Shown here: piece after piece, positions 17,009 through 25,612 of the stretch | How positions within the stretch are numbered: the first letter of the stretch is position 1 | Layout of the letters: each line of letters starts with the position of its first letter | Assembly: GCA_963801475.1 (NCBI GenBank) | Contig: CAWDEX010000001.1 | Coordinates: 62,001-126,000, forward strand | Direction: 5' to 3' | Length of the DNA stretch: 64,000 bases | DNA from: DAOMFB01 sp963801475 | GTDB lineage: Bacteria > Acidobacteriota > Thermoanaerobaculia > UBA5066 | Notes under the pieces: generated by a model | The model's input: only the letters and a program-made list of their open reading frames with translations | Told to the model about the DNA's origin: nothing | Databases searched by the model: none | Position numbers and translations under genes: made by a program

Positions 17009-17832
17009 AGGTCCGGCGCGTCCTCGTCGCGGTGGACGGCTCCCCGGAGAGCCGGGTGGCCCTCGCCGCGGCGGCCCGGCTGGCTGGCGCCGCCGGCGGC
17101 GAGCTGGTCGGCCTCTTCGTCGAGGACGTCGAGCTTCTCCGCCTCGCGGGGCTGCCGTTCGCGCGGGAGGCGGGCGTCTCGTCCGGCGTCTTTCGCCAGT
17201 TCCAGACGGCGGACGTCGAGCGGCGTTTCCGCGTCGCCGCCGAGCGGGCACGCGAGGCGTTGCGAGCGGCCGCCGCCGCCTCCGGGCTCCGAAGCTCCTT
17301 CCGGGTGACGCGGGGACGGGTCGTCGCGGAGATCCTGGCCGCGGCCCCGGACGCCGAGGTCGTGGCGGCCGGGAAGCGGAGCGGACACGGACCGCCGGGG
17401 AGCCGCCTCGGCGCCACCGCGCGCAGCCTGATCTGTCACGTCAGGGTTCCGATCCTCGTGGGGGGCGTGCGGGAGATGTCGGCGGGGCCCGCGGTCATCC
17501 TCTCCGCGGCGGCCGAGGTGCCGCCGGCGGCCCTCCGCTTCGTCGCGCTCCTCGCCCGCGCCTTCGGAGCGCCGGAAGTCGTGGTCATCGCGGAGGGCGG
17601 AGAATCCTCCGGCGTCGAGGTGCCGGGAATGCCGGTGCGCCGCCGCCGATTCCCGTCGATCTCGTCGGGTGGCGTTCAGGCGCTCCCGGAGATCGTGGGC
17701 GCGAGCACCGTCGTCCTGATCCGGCCCGAGGGCGCCGCGGCGCACGAGCTGCTCGTCGCGCTCGCCGAGGCCGTCGCCTGTCCCGTCTTCGTCATCGGTC
17801 CCGCCGGCCTGGCCGAGCTGCTCTCGGCCTGA
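17005..17832 (+). CDS. Universal stress protein (UspA-like, tandem)
   Basis: 275 residues from a GTG overlapping the Lon stop (GTGA). The first half is a clear UspA fold (VRRVLVAVDGSPESRVALAA ... EVVAAGKRSGHGPPGSRLGA, with the GxxGS-like nucleotide loop). The second half looks like a degenerate second Usp unit (AGPAVILSAAAEV ... PVFVIG). Such proteins bind ATP or act as stress reporters. Co-translation with a Lon-type protease suggests a shared stress role. No membrane segment. Confidence 0.85.
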   Translation: MKVRRVLVAVDGSPESRVALAAAARLAGAAGGELVGLFVEDVELLRLAGLPFAREAGVSSGVFRQFQTADVERRFRVAAERAREALRAAAAASGLRSSFRVTRGRVVAEILAAAPDAEVVAAGKRSGHGPPGSRLGATARSLICHVRVPILVGGVREMSAGPAVILSAAAEVPPAALRFVALLARAFGAPEVVVIAEGGESSGVEVPGMPVRRRRFPSISSGGVQALPEIVGASTVVLIRPEGAAAHELLVALAEAVACPVFVIGPAGLAELLSA

Positions 17833-17842
17833 GGAGCCCGTC

Positions 17843-18985
17843 ATGAAGACCGAGACCGACGTCTACCGGAAACTCCGAACGCATATCGACGCGATGCCGG
17901 TCGCCTTCCCGGAAACGGCCTCCGGCGTCGAGCTCCGGATCCTGCGGCGGCTCTTCACGGAGGAGGAGGCCGAAGCGGCCCTCCTTCTCTCTGCCGTGCC
18001 GGAAACGCTGGACCGGGTCTTCTCGCGCGCCCCGAAGGGGCGCTGGACGCGGGACGGGTTCGAGAACCTCCTTGACGGCCTCGCGGACAAGGGCGCCATC
18101 ATGGGCGGGAACCCCCTCGCGGCGCCCGACGGAACGAAGCGGTACAGCAAGGCGATGCTCGCCCTCGGGATGTACGAGTTCCAGGTCGACCGGCTCACGA
18201 AGGAGCTGCAGCAGGACCTCCAGCAGTACATCCGGGAGGGCTTCAGCGCCGCCTTCCTCGGCCCGAGGACGAAGCAGATGCGGACGATCCCCGTCGACGT
18301 GCGGATCGTGCCGGAGCGCCGAGTGGGCCGGTATGACGACGCGCGGCGGCTGATCGGGGAGAGCCCGGGGCCGTGGGCCGTCATCAACTGCGTCTGCCGG
18401 CAGGGAAAGGACCTCGTGGGCGAGCCGTGCCGCCAGACGAGCGTCCGGCGGACCTGTCTGCTGATGAAGGGAATGGCCCGCTACGCGCTTGAGACGGGGC
18501 TCGGAGAGGCCCTGACGGGGGACCAGGTCCTCGGCCTCGTCGACCGGGCCGAGCGGGAGGGGATGGTCCTGCAGCCCGAGAACTCGCAGGATCCGCTCTT
18601 CGTCTGCTTCTGCTGCGGCTGCTGCTGCGGCGTCCTCAACATGGCGAGGCAGTTTCCCCGCCCGGCGGACTACATCCACTCGAATCACCACGCCGCGGTC
18701 GACCCCGACCTCTGCACCGACTGTGAAACGTGCCGCTCGCGCTGCCCGATGGAGGCCCTTCACACGTCGGACGGAAGGACGGCCGTCGATGAAGGCCGCT
18801 GTATCGGCTGCGGCGCCTGCGTCACGACGTGCCCCTCGGAGGCCCTCCACCTCGAGACGAAGGAGCGGGAGGCCGTTCCTCCGAAGACGCACGATGCCCT
18901 CTACCGGAAGATCCTCTTCGAGCGCTTCGGTCTTCTCGGGACGGCCAAGGCGATGGGAAAGGCGGCGTTGGGACGGAGGATCTGA
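17843..18985 (+). CDS. Iron-sulphur protein with two C-terminal 4Fe-4S clusters
   Basis: 380 residues. The N-terminal half is helical and resembles winged-helix domains of related ferredoxin-type proteins (GRWTRDGFENLLDGLADKGA). The middle has scattered cysteines (INCVCRQGKDLVGEPCRQ) and a striking FVCFCCGCCCGVLN. The end has two ferredoxin motifs, CTDCETCRSRCPMEAL and CIGCGACVTTCPSEAL, each able to hold a 4Fe-4S cluster. It probably moves electrons in the cytosol; a partner is not identifiable. An 11-bp gap from the stress protein suggests one operon. An ATG with GAGGAG upstream fixes the start. Confidence 0.85.
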   Translation: MKTETDVYRKLRTHIDAMPVAFPETASGVELRILRRLFTEEEAEAALLLSAVPETLDRVFSRAPKGRWTRDGFENLLDGLADKGAIMGGNPLAAPDGTKRYSKAMLALGMYEFQVDRLTKELQQDLQQYIREGFSAAFLGPRTKQMRTIPVDVRIVPERRVGRYDDARRLIGESPGPWAVINCVCRQGKDLVGEPCRQTSVRRTCLLMKGMARYALETGLGEALTGDQVLGLVDRAEREGMVLQPENSQDPLFVCFCCGCCCGVLNMARQFPRPADYIHSNHHAAVDPDLCTDCETCRSRCPMEALHTSDGRTAVDEGRCIGCGACVTTCPSEALHLETKEREAVPPKTHDALYRKILFERFGLLGTAKAMGKAALGRRI

Positions 18986-19008
18986 GGCGTCTGGCCGCCC
19001 GGGCGTCC

Positions 19009-19014
19009 TACACT
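19009..19014 (+). promoter_or_regulatory. -10 box TACACT before the P-type ATPase
   Basis: TACACT lies 7 nt before the ATG, consistent with a leaderless transcript. There is no usable ribosome site between them. Confidence 0.4.
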
Positions 19015-19021
19015 CGCCAGG

Positions 19022-21595
19022 ATGAAGTCCCCGAGGGCTTTCGACCTCTCCGACCTCGGCGGGCTCACCGAGGAGGAGGCCGCGAACCGCCACGCCGCGG
19101 AGGGGCCGAACGAGCTGCCGTCCGCGAAGAAACGGAGTCCGTTCGCCATCGCCCTGGAGGTGGTCAAGGAGCCGATGTTCCTCCTCCTGATCGCCTGCGG
19201 CTCGCTCTACCTCCTTCTCGGTGACGTGAAAGAGGCGCTCCTCCTCCTCGGGTTCGTCTTCGTCGTCGTCGGCATCACGTTCGTTCAGGAGCGGAAGACC
19301 GAGCGGGCTCTGGATGCACTTCGCGACCTCTCGAGCCCGCGTGCGCTCGTGGTGCGCTCGGGCGGGAAGAAGAGGATCGCGGGCCGCGAGGTCGTGCGTG
19401 GAGACGTCCTCCTTCTCGGCGAGGGGGACCGCGTTCCGGCGGACGCGGTCGTCCGGAGCGCCACGAACCTCTCGGTCGACGAGTCCCTCCTGACGGGCGA
19501 ATCGGTCCCGGTCGGGAAGTCGGCGGCCCAAGGGCCATCGGAGACGGGGCCGCCCGGGGGAGACGACACGCCCTTCGTCTACTCGGGAACGCTCGTCGTG
19601 AAGGGCCAGGGCGTGGCCGAGGTCCTCGCCATCGGCATGGCGACGGAGATGGGAAAGATCGGCCGGGCGCTCTCGACTCTGGAGCCAGAGGACACCCCTC
19701 TCCAGCGCCAGACGGCGCGCCTCGTGCGGCTCTTCGCCTTCATCGGCCTCGGGCTCTGCGCGACGGTCGTCGCCGTCTACACGGCCACCCGGGGCGACTT
19801 CGTGAAGGGGCTGCTCGCGGGCCTGACCCTCGGGATGGCGATGCTCCCCGAGGAGTTCCCGGTCGTCCTGACGGTCTTCCTCGCACTGGGGGCGTGGCGG
19901 ATCTCGAAACACCAGGTCCTGACCCGCCGCATCCCGGCCGTCGAGACGCTCGGTTCCGCGACCGTACTTTGCGTGGACAAGACCGGGACGCTGACGATGA
20001 ACCGGATGACGGTTGCCGACCTCGCCGTCGGCGACGAGGTGCTCACCGTCGAGCCGTCGGGGACCTCGCTCCCGGAGTCCTTCCACGAGCTCGTCGAGTA
20101 CGCGATCCTCGCCAGCCCCGTCGATCCCTTCGACCCGATGGAAAAGGCGATGCGGGACCTGGGCGTCAGGACGCTCGCCGGCACGGAGCACCTTCACCAC
20201 GACTGGGAGCTCCTGCGCGAGTACCCGCTGTCGCGCGAGCTTCTCGCGATGTCCCGCGTCTGGCGCTCGCCGGACCGGAGCGAGCACGTCATCGCCGCCA
20301 AGGGGGCGCCGGAAGCGATCGCCGACCTCTGCCACCTCCCGGACGAGGAGACCGCCGCGCTCGGGCGCCGCATCACGATGCTCGCCGCGAAGGGGCGGCG
20401 GGTCCTGGGAGTCGCCGAAGCGCGATTCGGCTCCGGCGAGGAGCTCCCCGGGGAACAGCACGACTTCGGCTTCCGGCTCGTCGGCCTCCTCGGCCTCTCC
20501 GACCCGGTGCGGCCGGGCGTTCCCGAGGCGATCGCCGAGTGCCGCCGGGCCGGCATCCGGGTCCTGATGATCACGGGCGACTACCCGGGGACGGCCCAGA
20601 GCATCGGTCGCGGGATCGGGCTGACGGCCCCGGAGAACGTCCTCACCGGGCCGGAGCTCGAGCGGATGGACGAGGCCACGCTCGCCACGCGCGTGAGGGA
20701 GGTCAACCTCTTCGCCCGGATGGTGCCCGAGCAGAAGCTCCGCCTCGTCTCGGCCCTGAAGGCGAACGGCGACGTCGTGGCGATGACCGGGGACGGCGTC
20801 AACGATGCCCCGGCGCTGAAGGCAGCGCACATCGGGATCGCGATGGGCGGTCGCGGCACCGACGTCGCGCGCGAGTCGGCGGCGCTCGTCCTTCTCGACG
20901 ACGCCTTCGGATCGATCGTCCGGGCGGTCAGGACCGGGCGCCGCGTCTTCGACAATCTCCGGAAGGCGATGCTCTACATCTTCGCCGTGCACGTGCCGAT
21001 CGCCGGGCTCTCGCTCGTGCCGGTCCTTCTCGGCTGGCCCCTCGCCCTCCTGCCGATCCACATCGTCTTCCTCGAGCTGATCATCGACCCGGCCTGCACG
21101 GTCGTCTTCGAGGCCGAGCAGGACGAGGCCGGCGTCATGGACCGGCCGCCGCGCCGTCTCGACGAACCGATCTTCGGCGGCCGCGGGCTGCTGCTGGGGC
21201 TCGTGCAGGGGCTCGGCGTCCTCGCCGCGGGCGTCGCCCTTTTCGGGTGGGCGCTCCCGGCCCACGGCGAGCCTCTGGCCCGGGCGCTCGCCTTCACGAC
21301 GATGGTCCTCGGGAATCTCGGTCTCATCCTCCTGAACCGCGCCGGCTCCCGCCCGCTCCTCGCCGTCCTGCGCCTCCCGAACCGCCCACAGCTCTGGGTC
21401 ACCGCCGGTGCGATCGCCTTCCTGGCGATCGCACTCGGGGTTCCGTCCGTCCGCGGGCTCTTCGGCTTCGCGCTGCCCCATCCGGAGCTGCTGGCTCTCT
21501 CCGTCGCCGGGTCGCTCCTGGCGCTTGCCGTGGCGAACGGCGCGCGTCACCTCCTCGGACCGTCGCGGCCGGTCCCTGGCGCCCTTCCCGCGTGA
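19022..21595 (+). CDS. P-type cation-transporting ATPase (P2A-like)
   Basis: 857 residues pump cations across the inner membrane at the cost of ATP. Visible are the N-terminal cation_ATPase_N segment (GLTEEEAANRHAAEGPNELP), the actuator TGES loop (LLTGESVPVG), the ion-site MLPEEFPVV, the phosphorylation motif CVDKTGTLTMN, the nucleotide site KGAPEAI and the hinge TGDGVNDAPALKAAHIGIAM. The last ~200 residues carry the C-terminal helices. The PEEFP sequence in helix 4 and overall shape resemble calcium or sodium/potassium-type P2 ATPases found in many bacteria; the ion is uncertain. Confidence 0.92.
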   Translation: MKSPRAFDLSDLGGLTEEEAANRHAAEGPNELPSAKKRSPFAIALEVVKEPMFLLLIACGSLYLLLGDVKEALLLLGFVFVVVGITFVQERKTERALDALRDLSSPRALVVRSGGKKRIAGREVVRGDVLLLGEGDRVPADAVVRSATNLSVDESLLTGESVPVGKSAAQGPSETGPPGGDDTPFVYSGTLVVKGQGVAEVLAIGMATEMGKIGRALSTLEPEDTPLQRQTARLVRLFAFIGLGLCATVVAVYTATRGDFVKGLLAGLTLGMAMLPEEFPVVLTVFLALGAWRISKHQVLTRRIPAVETLGSATVLCVDKTGTLTMNRMTVADLAVGDEVLTVEPSGTSLPESFHELVEYAILASPVDPFDPMEKAMRDLGVRTLAGTEHLHHDWELLREYPLSRELLAMSRVWRSPDRSEHVIAAKGAPEAIADLCHLPDEETAALGRRITMLAAKGRRVLGVAEARFGSGEELPGEQHDFGFRLVGLLGLSDPVRPGVPEAIAECRRAGIRVLMITGDYPGTAQSIGRGIGLTAPENVLTGPELERMDEATLATRVREVNLFARMVPEQKLRLVSALKANGDVVAMTGDGVNDAPALKAAHIGIAMGGRGTDVARESAALVLLDDAFGSIVRAVRTGRRVFDNLRKAMLYIFAVHVPIAGLSLVPVLLGWPLALLPIHIVFLELIIDPACTVVFEAEQDEAGVMDRPPRRLDEPIFGGRGLLLGLVQGLGVLAAGVALFGWALPAHGEPLARALAFTTMVLGNLGLILLNRAGSRPLLAVLRLPNRPQLWVTAGAIAFLAIALGVPSVRGLFGFALPHPELLALSVAGSLLALAVANGARHLLGPSRPVPGALPA

Positions 21596-21641
21596 CCGTC
21601 CCGGAAGAGCACCCGCCGGAAAGGGATCCGGGGCTCTGGCC

Positions 21642-21647
21642 TAGAAT
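21642..21647 (+). promoter_or_regulatory. -10 box TAGAAT before the dehydrogenase-like gene
   Basis: TAGAAT is followed after 7 nt by the GTG start, the leaderless spacing seen elsewhere in this window. Confidence 0.45.
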
Positions 21648-21654
21648 CGGTCTC

Positions 21655-22530
21655 GTGGCGCGCGCCGAGGTCCGGAAGACGTACAAGCTGCTGATCGGGG
21701 GGCAGTTCGTGAGAACGGAGTCCGGGAGGGCATACCGCGCGATGACGGCCGCGGGCGAATTTCTCGCACACGTTCCGCTCGGGTCGCGGAAAGACGTCCG
21801 CGACGCGGTGAAGGCGGCCCGCGGCGCGTTCGGCGGGTGGTCGGCACGGACCGCCTACAACCGCGGGCAGATCCTCTACCGTGCGGCCGAGATGCTCGAG
21901 GAGCGCCGGGCTGAGTTCGCCGGCGCGATCGTCCGCTCGGCCGGCGACAATCGGGCCGCCGCCGCCCGCGAGGTGGCGGTCTCTGTCGACCGGCTGGTCC
22001 ACTTCGCCGGCTGGGCGGACAAGATCGCGGCCGTCCTCGGCACGGTGAATCCGGTTGCCGCGCCCTATTTCGACTTCTCCGTTCCCGAGCCGACGGGCGT
22101 CGTCGGGCTCGTCTCCCCCGAGAGCCCCGCGCTCCTTCCGCTCGTGACGCGCCTGGCCGCGGTGACGGTCTCGGGGAACGCGGCCGTCGCGGTCGCGCCG
22201 GAGAAGACGCCGATTCCCGCGCTCCTCCTCGGCGAAGTGATCGGGACGAGCGATTTTCCGGCCGGCGTGATCAACATCCTCTGCGGCCGGAAGGGCGAGC
22301 TGGTACCGGCCCTCGCGACGCACCGCGACGTCGACGCCCTCGACGACGGGTCGCTCGACGCCGCCTTGGGACGGCTGATCGACGAGGAAGCCGCCGACCG
22401 CGTCCGGCGGATCGCGCGCCCGAAGGCGTCGTCGCCGGCCGACTGGTTCTCCGCGCGCTCGTGCGAGGGGATCGCGGCCATCGAGCCGTTCCTCGAGATC
22501 AAGACGACCTGGCATCCCGCCGGGGCTTGA
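21655..22530 (+). CDS. Aldehyde dehydrogenase-like protein lacking the catalytic half
   Basis: 291 residues from a GTG. It aligns with the N-terminal NAD-binding domain of aldehyde dehydrogenases (KLLIGGQFVRTESGRAYRAM; HFAGWADKIAAVLG; VVGLVSPESPALLPLVTRLA; DFPAGVINILCG). It ends before the catalytic Cys segment, so it cannot be an active dehydrogenase alone. The same short paralogue is often seen with deoC and a full dehydrogenase, suggesting a structural or regulatory partner; here the full enzyme is 7 kb away. A longer upstream frame overlaps the ATPase and is rejected. Its TGA overlaps a TTG that opens the next mini-ORF. Confidence 0.8.
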   Translation: MARAEVRKTYKLLIGGQFVRTESGRAYRAMTAAGEFLAHVPLGSRKDVRDAVKAARGAFGGWSARTAYNRGQILYRAAEMLEERRAEFAGAIVRSAGDNRAAAAREVAVSVDRLVHFAGWADKIAAVLGTVNPVAAPYFDFSVPEPTGVVGLVSPESPALLPLVTRLAAVTVSGNAAVAVAPEKTPIPALLLGEVIGTSDFPAGVINILCGRKGELVPALATHRDVDALDDGSLDAALGRLIDEEAADRVRRIARPKASSPADWFSARSCEGIAAIEPFLEIKTTWHPAGA

Positions 22531-22640
22531 AGCAGCTCCTCTTCTTCGAGCCCGCCGGGGGGCGCTATTCGCGGCCCCCCGGACCCCCCGGCAGTGAGAC
22601 GGGCCTGACACGTTGAAACAGCTCCTCTTCTTCGATTTGG
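22527..22640 (+). repeat. Intergenic hairpin element copy 4 (inverted) with a second copy of the HAD gene start
   Basis: TTG AAG CAG CTC CTC TTC at 22527 repeats the true HAD start at 22613 (TTG AAA CAG CTC CTC TTC), 86 bp apart; 20 of the first 21 bases match. Between them lies the reverse-complement form of the G-run/C-run element (22553-22593). The upstream copy opens a 29-codon ORF whose TGA (22614-22616) overlaps the HAD TTG. It begins inside the stop of the preceding gene, so translation could pass from gene to mini-ORF to HAD gene. Confidence 0.75.
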
Positions 22641-23296
22641 ACGACACGCTCGTCGATCACCACGCGGCCGAGGAGGCTGCGCACCGCGCCACGCACGCGG
22701 AGCTTTCCGGCGTCTTCGGCGCGGTGCCGTTCTCCGAATGGCTGGCCCGCTACCGGCGGAACAACCTCGCCCTCTGGGCGCTCTACGGGCGAGGCGAGAT
22801 CGACCGCCACGAGCTGTCGCGCCGGCGCTTCGCCGAGCCGCTCGACGAGCTGGAGCTCGACCCGGCGCACGGCGAACAGGTCGGAGCCACCTACCTCGCC
22901 TCTTACGCGCGGCACTGGCAGCTCGTCGAGGGGGCCGAGGAGATCCTCGAATTCGCCGCGCGGCACGGCGTGGTCGGCATCCTGTCGAACGGCCTTCGCG
23001 AGCAGCAGTGGGCCAAGATCCGGACGTTCCGGCTCGACCGCTGGGTCTCGCACGTCGTCCTCTCCGAGGAGGTCGGCGCGATGAAGCCGTCGCGCGTGAT
23101 CTTCGACGCAGCCGCCCGGGCGGCGGAGGGGGCGAACGTCCGGAAGGTCTACGTCGGAGACTCGTGGGAAACCGACGTCCTCGGCGCCAAGGCCGCCGGC
23201 TGGTTTCCGGTCTGGTTCGACCGCTACGGGCGCGGTGCCCCCGCTCCGGTCGTCTTCGTCACCCGGCTCCTCGACCTGAAGCCGCTTCTCGTTTGA
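22613..23296 (+). CDS. HAD-superfamily hydrolase (YjjG-like)
   Basis: 227 residues from a TTG. HAD motifs: I, FFDLDDTLVDHH (nucleophile first Asp); II, GILSNGLRE (Ser); III, Lys in GAMKPSRVIF; IV, VYVGDSWETDVLGAKAAG. The cap is the helical type between motifs I and II. YjjG-like members dephosphorylate nucleoside monophosphates, so a house-cleaning phosphatase is likely. The substrate is not predictable from sequence alone. The TTG start gives the canonical MKQLLFFDLDDTL beginning. Confidence 0.88.
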   Translation: MKQLLFFDLDDTLVDHHAAEEAAHRATHAELSGVFGAVPFSEWLARYRRNNLALWALYGRGEIDRHELSRRRFAEPLDELELDPAHGEQVGATYLASYARHWQLVEGAEEILEFAARHGVVGILSNGLREQQWAKIRTFRLDRWVSHVVLSEEVGAMKPSRVIFDAAARAAEGANVRKVYVGDSWETDVLGAKAAGWFPVWFDRYGRGAPAPVVFVTRLLDLKPLLV

Positions 23297-23299
23297 GGG

Positions 23300-24841
23300 C
23301 TACCTCTTCTGCGGGACCGAGGGGGGCGTGAGCGTCGCCGCGTCGAGGAGGGTCTTCCGCATCGCCGAGATCAGCGCCTCGTTCTCCTTCGGCGGGACGA
23401 AGCCATGGTGCTCGAGAATGTGCCAGAGGCGGCCGACGATCGTCTCGCTCTTCGCCTGCCGGAGCATATAGTCGGTGGCGCCGGACTGGATCGCGAAGGC
23501 GAACCGGCTCCGGTCGATCCGCGCCGACATCAGGACGACGGGCAGGTCGGTCGTGACGGGCTGGGACCGGAGAATGCGGGTGACGTCGAACCCGTCCATC
23601 CCCGGAAGGCTCGTGTCCATCAGGACGAGGTCCACGTCCTCCTTCAGGAGGAGCTCCAGCGCCTTTTCTCCGCTGGCCGCGCCGATCGACTCGCAGGCGT
23701 AACGACCGAACTCGTCGGAAAGGTCCGTTCGCGTGCGCGCGTCGTCGGAGACGATGAGGATGACGGGCCGCCGCGTCTTCTTCGGGGGGGCGGGCGGAGC
23801 CTTCGGTCCGACGGGCGTCGCCGCCTTCCCGGCCGGGATCGAGGCGGCGGAGACGTCGAACGTCTGGCCCGGGATCGACGGAATCGGTGCGCCCGGCCCG
23901 GAGGGGAGCGGTGTGGAGTCGGGCTCGATCTGCGGCCAGTCGGGGCCTGGGACCGGCGCCTCGGGAGGGAAGACCGCCGGCCCGGGCGACGCGGCCGGAG
24001 CGAAAGGCCGGAGCATGGCCAGCTCCGCTTCCAGCTCGGCCGCCGAGGGGAAACGGGCGTCGGGGTTCTTCGCGAGCGCCCGGAGGATGATGGCGTGCAG
24101 CTCCGGCGAGATGTCCGGGAAACGCGACATCTCCTCCGGGATCGGCTCGGAGACGTGCTTCATGGCGATGACGAGGGGCGACTCGCCGTCGAACGGGACC
24201 CTGCCCGTCAGCATCTCGTACGCCATCACGCCGATGGAATAGACGTCGCTCCGCGCGTCCGTCGGCCGCCCGAGCGCCTGTTCGGGGGACATGTAGTGCG
24301 GCGTCCCGACCATCACGCTGTCGAGCGTCAGGGTGACGCTCTGCTTTCCCCGGGCGAGCCCGAAGTCGAGGATGGCGACGGCGCCGCTCTCCTCGACCAT
24401 GACGTTCTGCGACTTCAGGTCGCGGTGGATGATCCCGAGGCGGTGCGCCGCGTCGCTCCCGAGAGCGATCTGCCGGAGGATGGAGATGGCCGTCGGCGGC
24501 GTGAGGCGCCCCTCGCGCTGGATGAGCGTCCGGAGGTCGGCGCCGGGGACGAACTCCATGGTGATGTACGGGAAGTCGCCGCTCATCCCGAAGTCGTGGA
24601 TCCGGGCGACGTTCGGGTGCTTGATCTTCCGGTTGAGGTTGATCTCCCGCTTGAAGCGCGTCAGGAGCTGCTGGTCGTCCGTCTCCCAATCGGGGGAGAG
24701 GACCTTGATCGCCACCTCCTCGTCCAGCTCGAGGTCGTGCACGCGGAAGACGATCCCCATCCCGCCGCGCCCGATCGTCTCGATCCATCGGTAGCGTTGA
24801 GCGCCCTCGAAGAAGCGGTCGCGGAGCCGGTCGAGGTTCAT
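23300..24841 (-). CDS. Ser/Thr protein kinase with C-terminal receiver domain
   Basis: 513 residues. The kinase (~20-285) has the glycine loop IGRGGMGIVF, Lys in VAIKVL, HRDLKSQN catalytic loop, DFGLARG and MSPEQ. A ~90-residue Pro/Ala-rich linker follows, then a receiver domain (~375-490) with acidic VSDD, phospho-acceptor Asp in VLMDTSLPGMDG and a Ser in VLMSARID. No membrane segment is seen, so it is cytosolic. A receiver fused behind a Ser/Thr kinase suggests that a histidine kinase modulates it. The ATG at 24841 gives a compact N-terminus; an upstream extension has no domain. It converges on the HAD gene with a 3-bp gap. Confidence 0.92.
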   Translation of the reverse strand: MNLDRLRDRFFEGAQRYRWIETIGRGGMGIVFRVHDLELDEEVAIKVLSPDWETDDQQLLTRFKREINLNRKIKHPNVARIHDFGMSGDFPYITMEFVPGADLRTLIQREGRLTPPTAISILRQIALGSDAAHRLGIIHRDLKSQNVMVEESGAVAILDFGLARGKQSVTLTLDSVMVGTPHYMSPEQALGRPTDARSDVYSIGVMAYEMLTGRVPFDGESPLVIAMKHVSEPIPEEMSRFPDISPELHAIILRALAKNPDARFPSAAELEAELAMLRPFAPAASPGPAVFPPEAPVPGPDWPQIEPDSTPLPSGPGAPIPSIPGQTFDVSAASIPAGKAATPVGPKAPPAPPKKTRRPVILIVSDDARTRTDLSDEFGRYACESIGAASGEKALELLLKEDVDLVLMDTSLPGMDGFDVTRILRSQPVTTDLPVVLMSARIDRSRFAFAIQSGATDYMLRQAKSETIVGRLWHILEHHGFVPPKENEALISAMRKTLLDAATLTPPSVPQKR

Positions 24842-24953
24842 TCGTCGGGACGTGTCAAGCGGACACCGTGCGGAGCGTAGCAGGCCGGGGGGCGTCGGGA
24901 AACGTGACCCGCGCCACGTTTCTGCCGGGAGACGCGTCCGGATCGCCGGGCGC

Positions 24954-24959
24954 GATAAT
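24954..24959 (+). promoter_or_regulatory. -10 box GATAAT before the thioredoxin-like gene
   Basis: GATAAT lies 9 nt before the GTG start with no ribosome site between, again fitting a leaderless transcript. Confidence 0.45.
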
Positions 24960-24968
24960 CGGGGCGTC

Positions 24969-25544
24969 GTGAGAGGACGCGCCGCTTTCGTCGCCGGTCT
25001 GTTCGCCGCCCTCGCGGCCGCGTCGGGTACGGCCGCCGGACAGGCCCTCCCTCCCGACGCGCCGTCCGGCAAGCCCCTCCCGCCGTTCGTGCTGCCGGAC
25101 CTGGAGGGGCGCTCCGTCGGTCCGCCGACCTTCGAGGGGCAGAGCCCGGTCGTCGTCGTCTTCATCAAGGGGACGTGGTGCCCGCACTGCGTCGACCTCC
25201 TGATCGAGCTCCAGAAGCTGAAGGAGACGGACCTTGCCCGCGTCCCGGTCCTCGTCGTCTCGCCGCAGCCGGCGGCGCAGACGTTGCAGTTCCTCGTCGC
25301 GCTCGAGGCGGACCGGAAGATCCGGATGACCCACCGCTTCCTGACGGACTCGTCCCTCCGATTCGCGCCGCGCTACGGCCTGACGCGGGAGGTCAGCGGC
25401 CGCCAGGGGAGGCCGGCGAACGTCCTGTACCTCGACCGCAACGGGCGGCAGGTCTGGGCCTGGAACGGCGGCCACGAGCAGAGCACGCCGGTCGGACCCT
25501 CACTTCACCAGCGCCTCGAGGAGATCCGGGCGCTCACGCCCTGA
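24969..25544 (+). CDS. Exported thioredoxin-like (TlpA/peroxiredoxin-type) protein
   Basis: 191 residues from a GTG. An N-terminal signal peptide (RGRAAFVAGLFAALAAASG) sends it to the periplasm or makes it membrane-anchored. The mature part is an AhpC-TSA/redoxin fold (PLPPFVLPDLEGRSV, then VVVVFIKGTWCPHCVDLLIE) with a WCPHC redox pair. It likely reduces or oxidises disulphides of exported proteins, or removes peroxides. It stands alone between divergent and downstream genes; no partner such as CcdA is adjacent. Confidence 0.85.
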   Translation: MRGRAAFVAGLFAALAAASGTAAGQALPPDAPSGKPLPPFVLPDLEGRSVGPPTFEGQSPVVVVFIKGTWCPHCVDLLIELQKLKETDLARVPVLVVSPQPAAQTLQFLVALEADRKIRMTHRFLTDSSLRFAPRYGLTREVSGRQGRPANVLYLDRNGRQVWAWNGGHEQSTPVGPSLHQRLEEIRALTP

Positions 25545-25594
25545 GGAAGCCGCTCCCGGGTCGGATCCGATTCCGTTCCGGTAGACTCGTTTTC

Positions 25595-25612
25595 GTGAGG
25601 CGCTTCCGGTGA
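25595..25612 (+). other. Five-codon mini-ORF overlapping the fucose-synthase start
   Basis: TAGACT (25582-25587) is followed after 7 nt by GTG AGG CGC TTC CGG TGA. Its TGA overlaps the GTG of the next gene. If the transcript is leaderless, the ribosome would first translate this mini-ORF and then restart. Supported by spacing only. Confidence 0.3.

Noticed and set aside
17792..21550. Very long open frames opposite real genes (for example the whole minus strand here, or 37051-41979 plus)
   Set aside because: They mirror conserved genes codon by codon, show Arg/Gly/Pro-rich composition typical of GC-rich antisense, and contain no domain.
19894..21654. A long N-terminal extension of the half-dehydrogenase
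   Set aside because: It lies in another frame of the P-type ATPase; the dehydrogenase fold starts at 21655, just after a -10 box.
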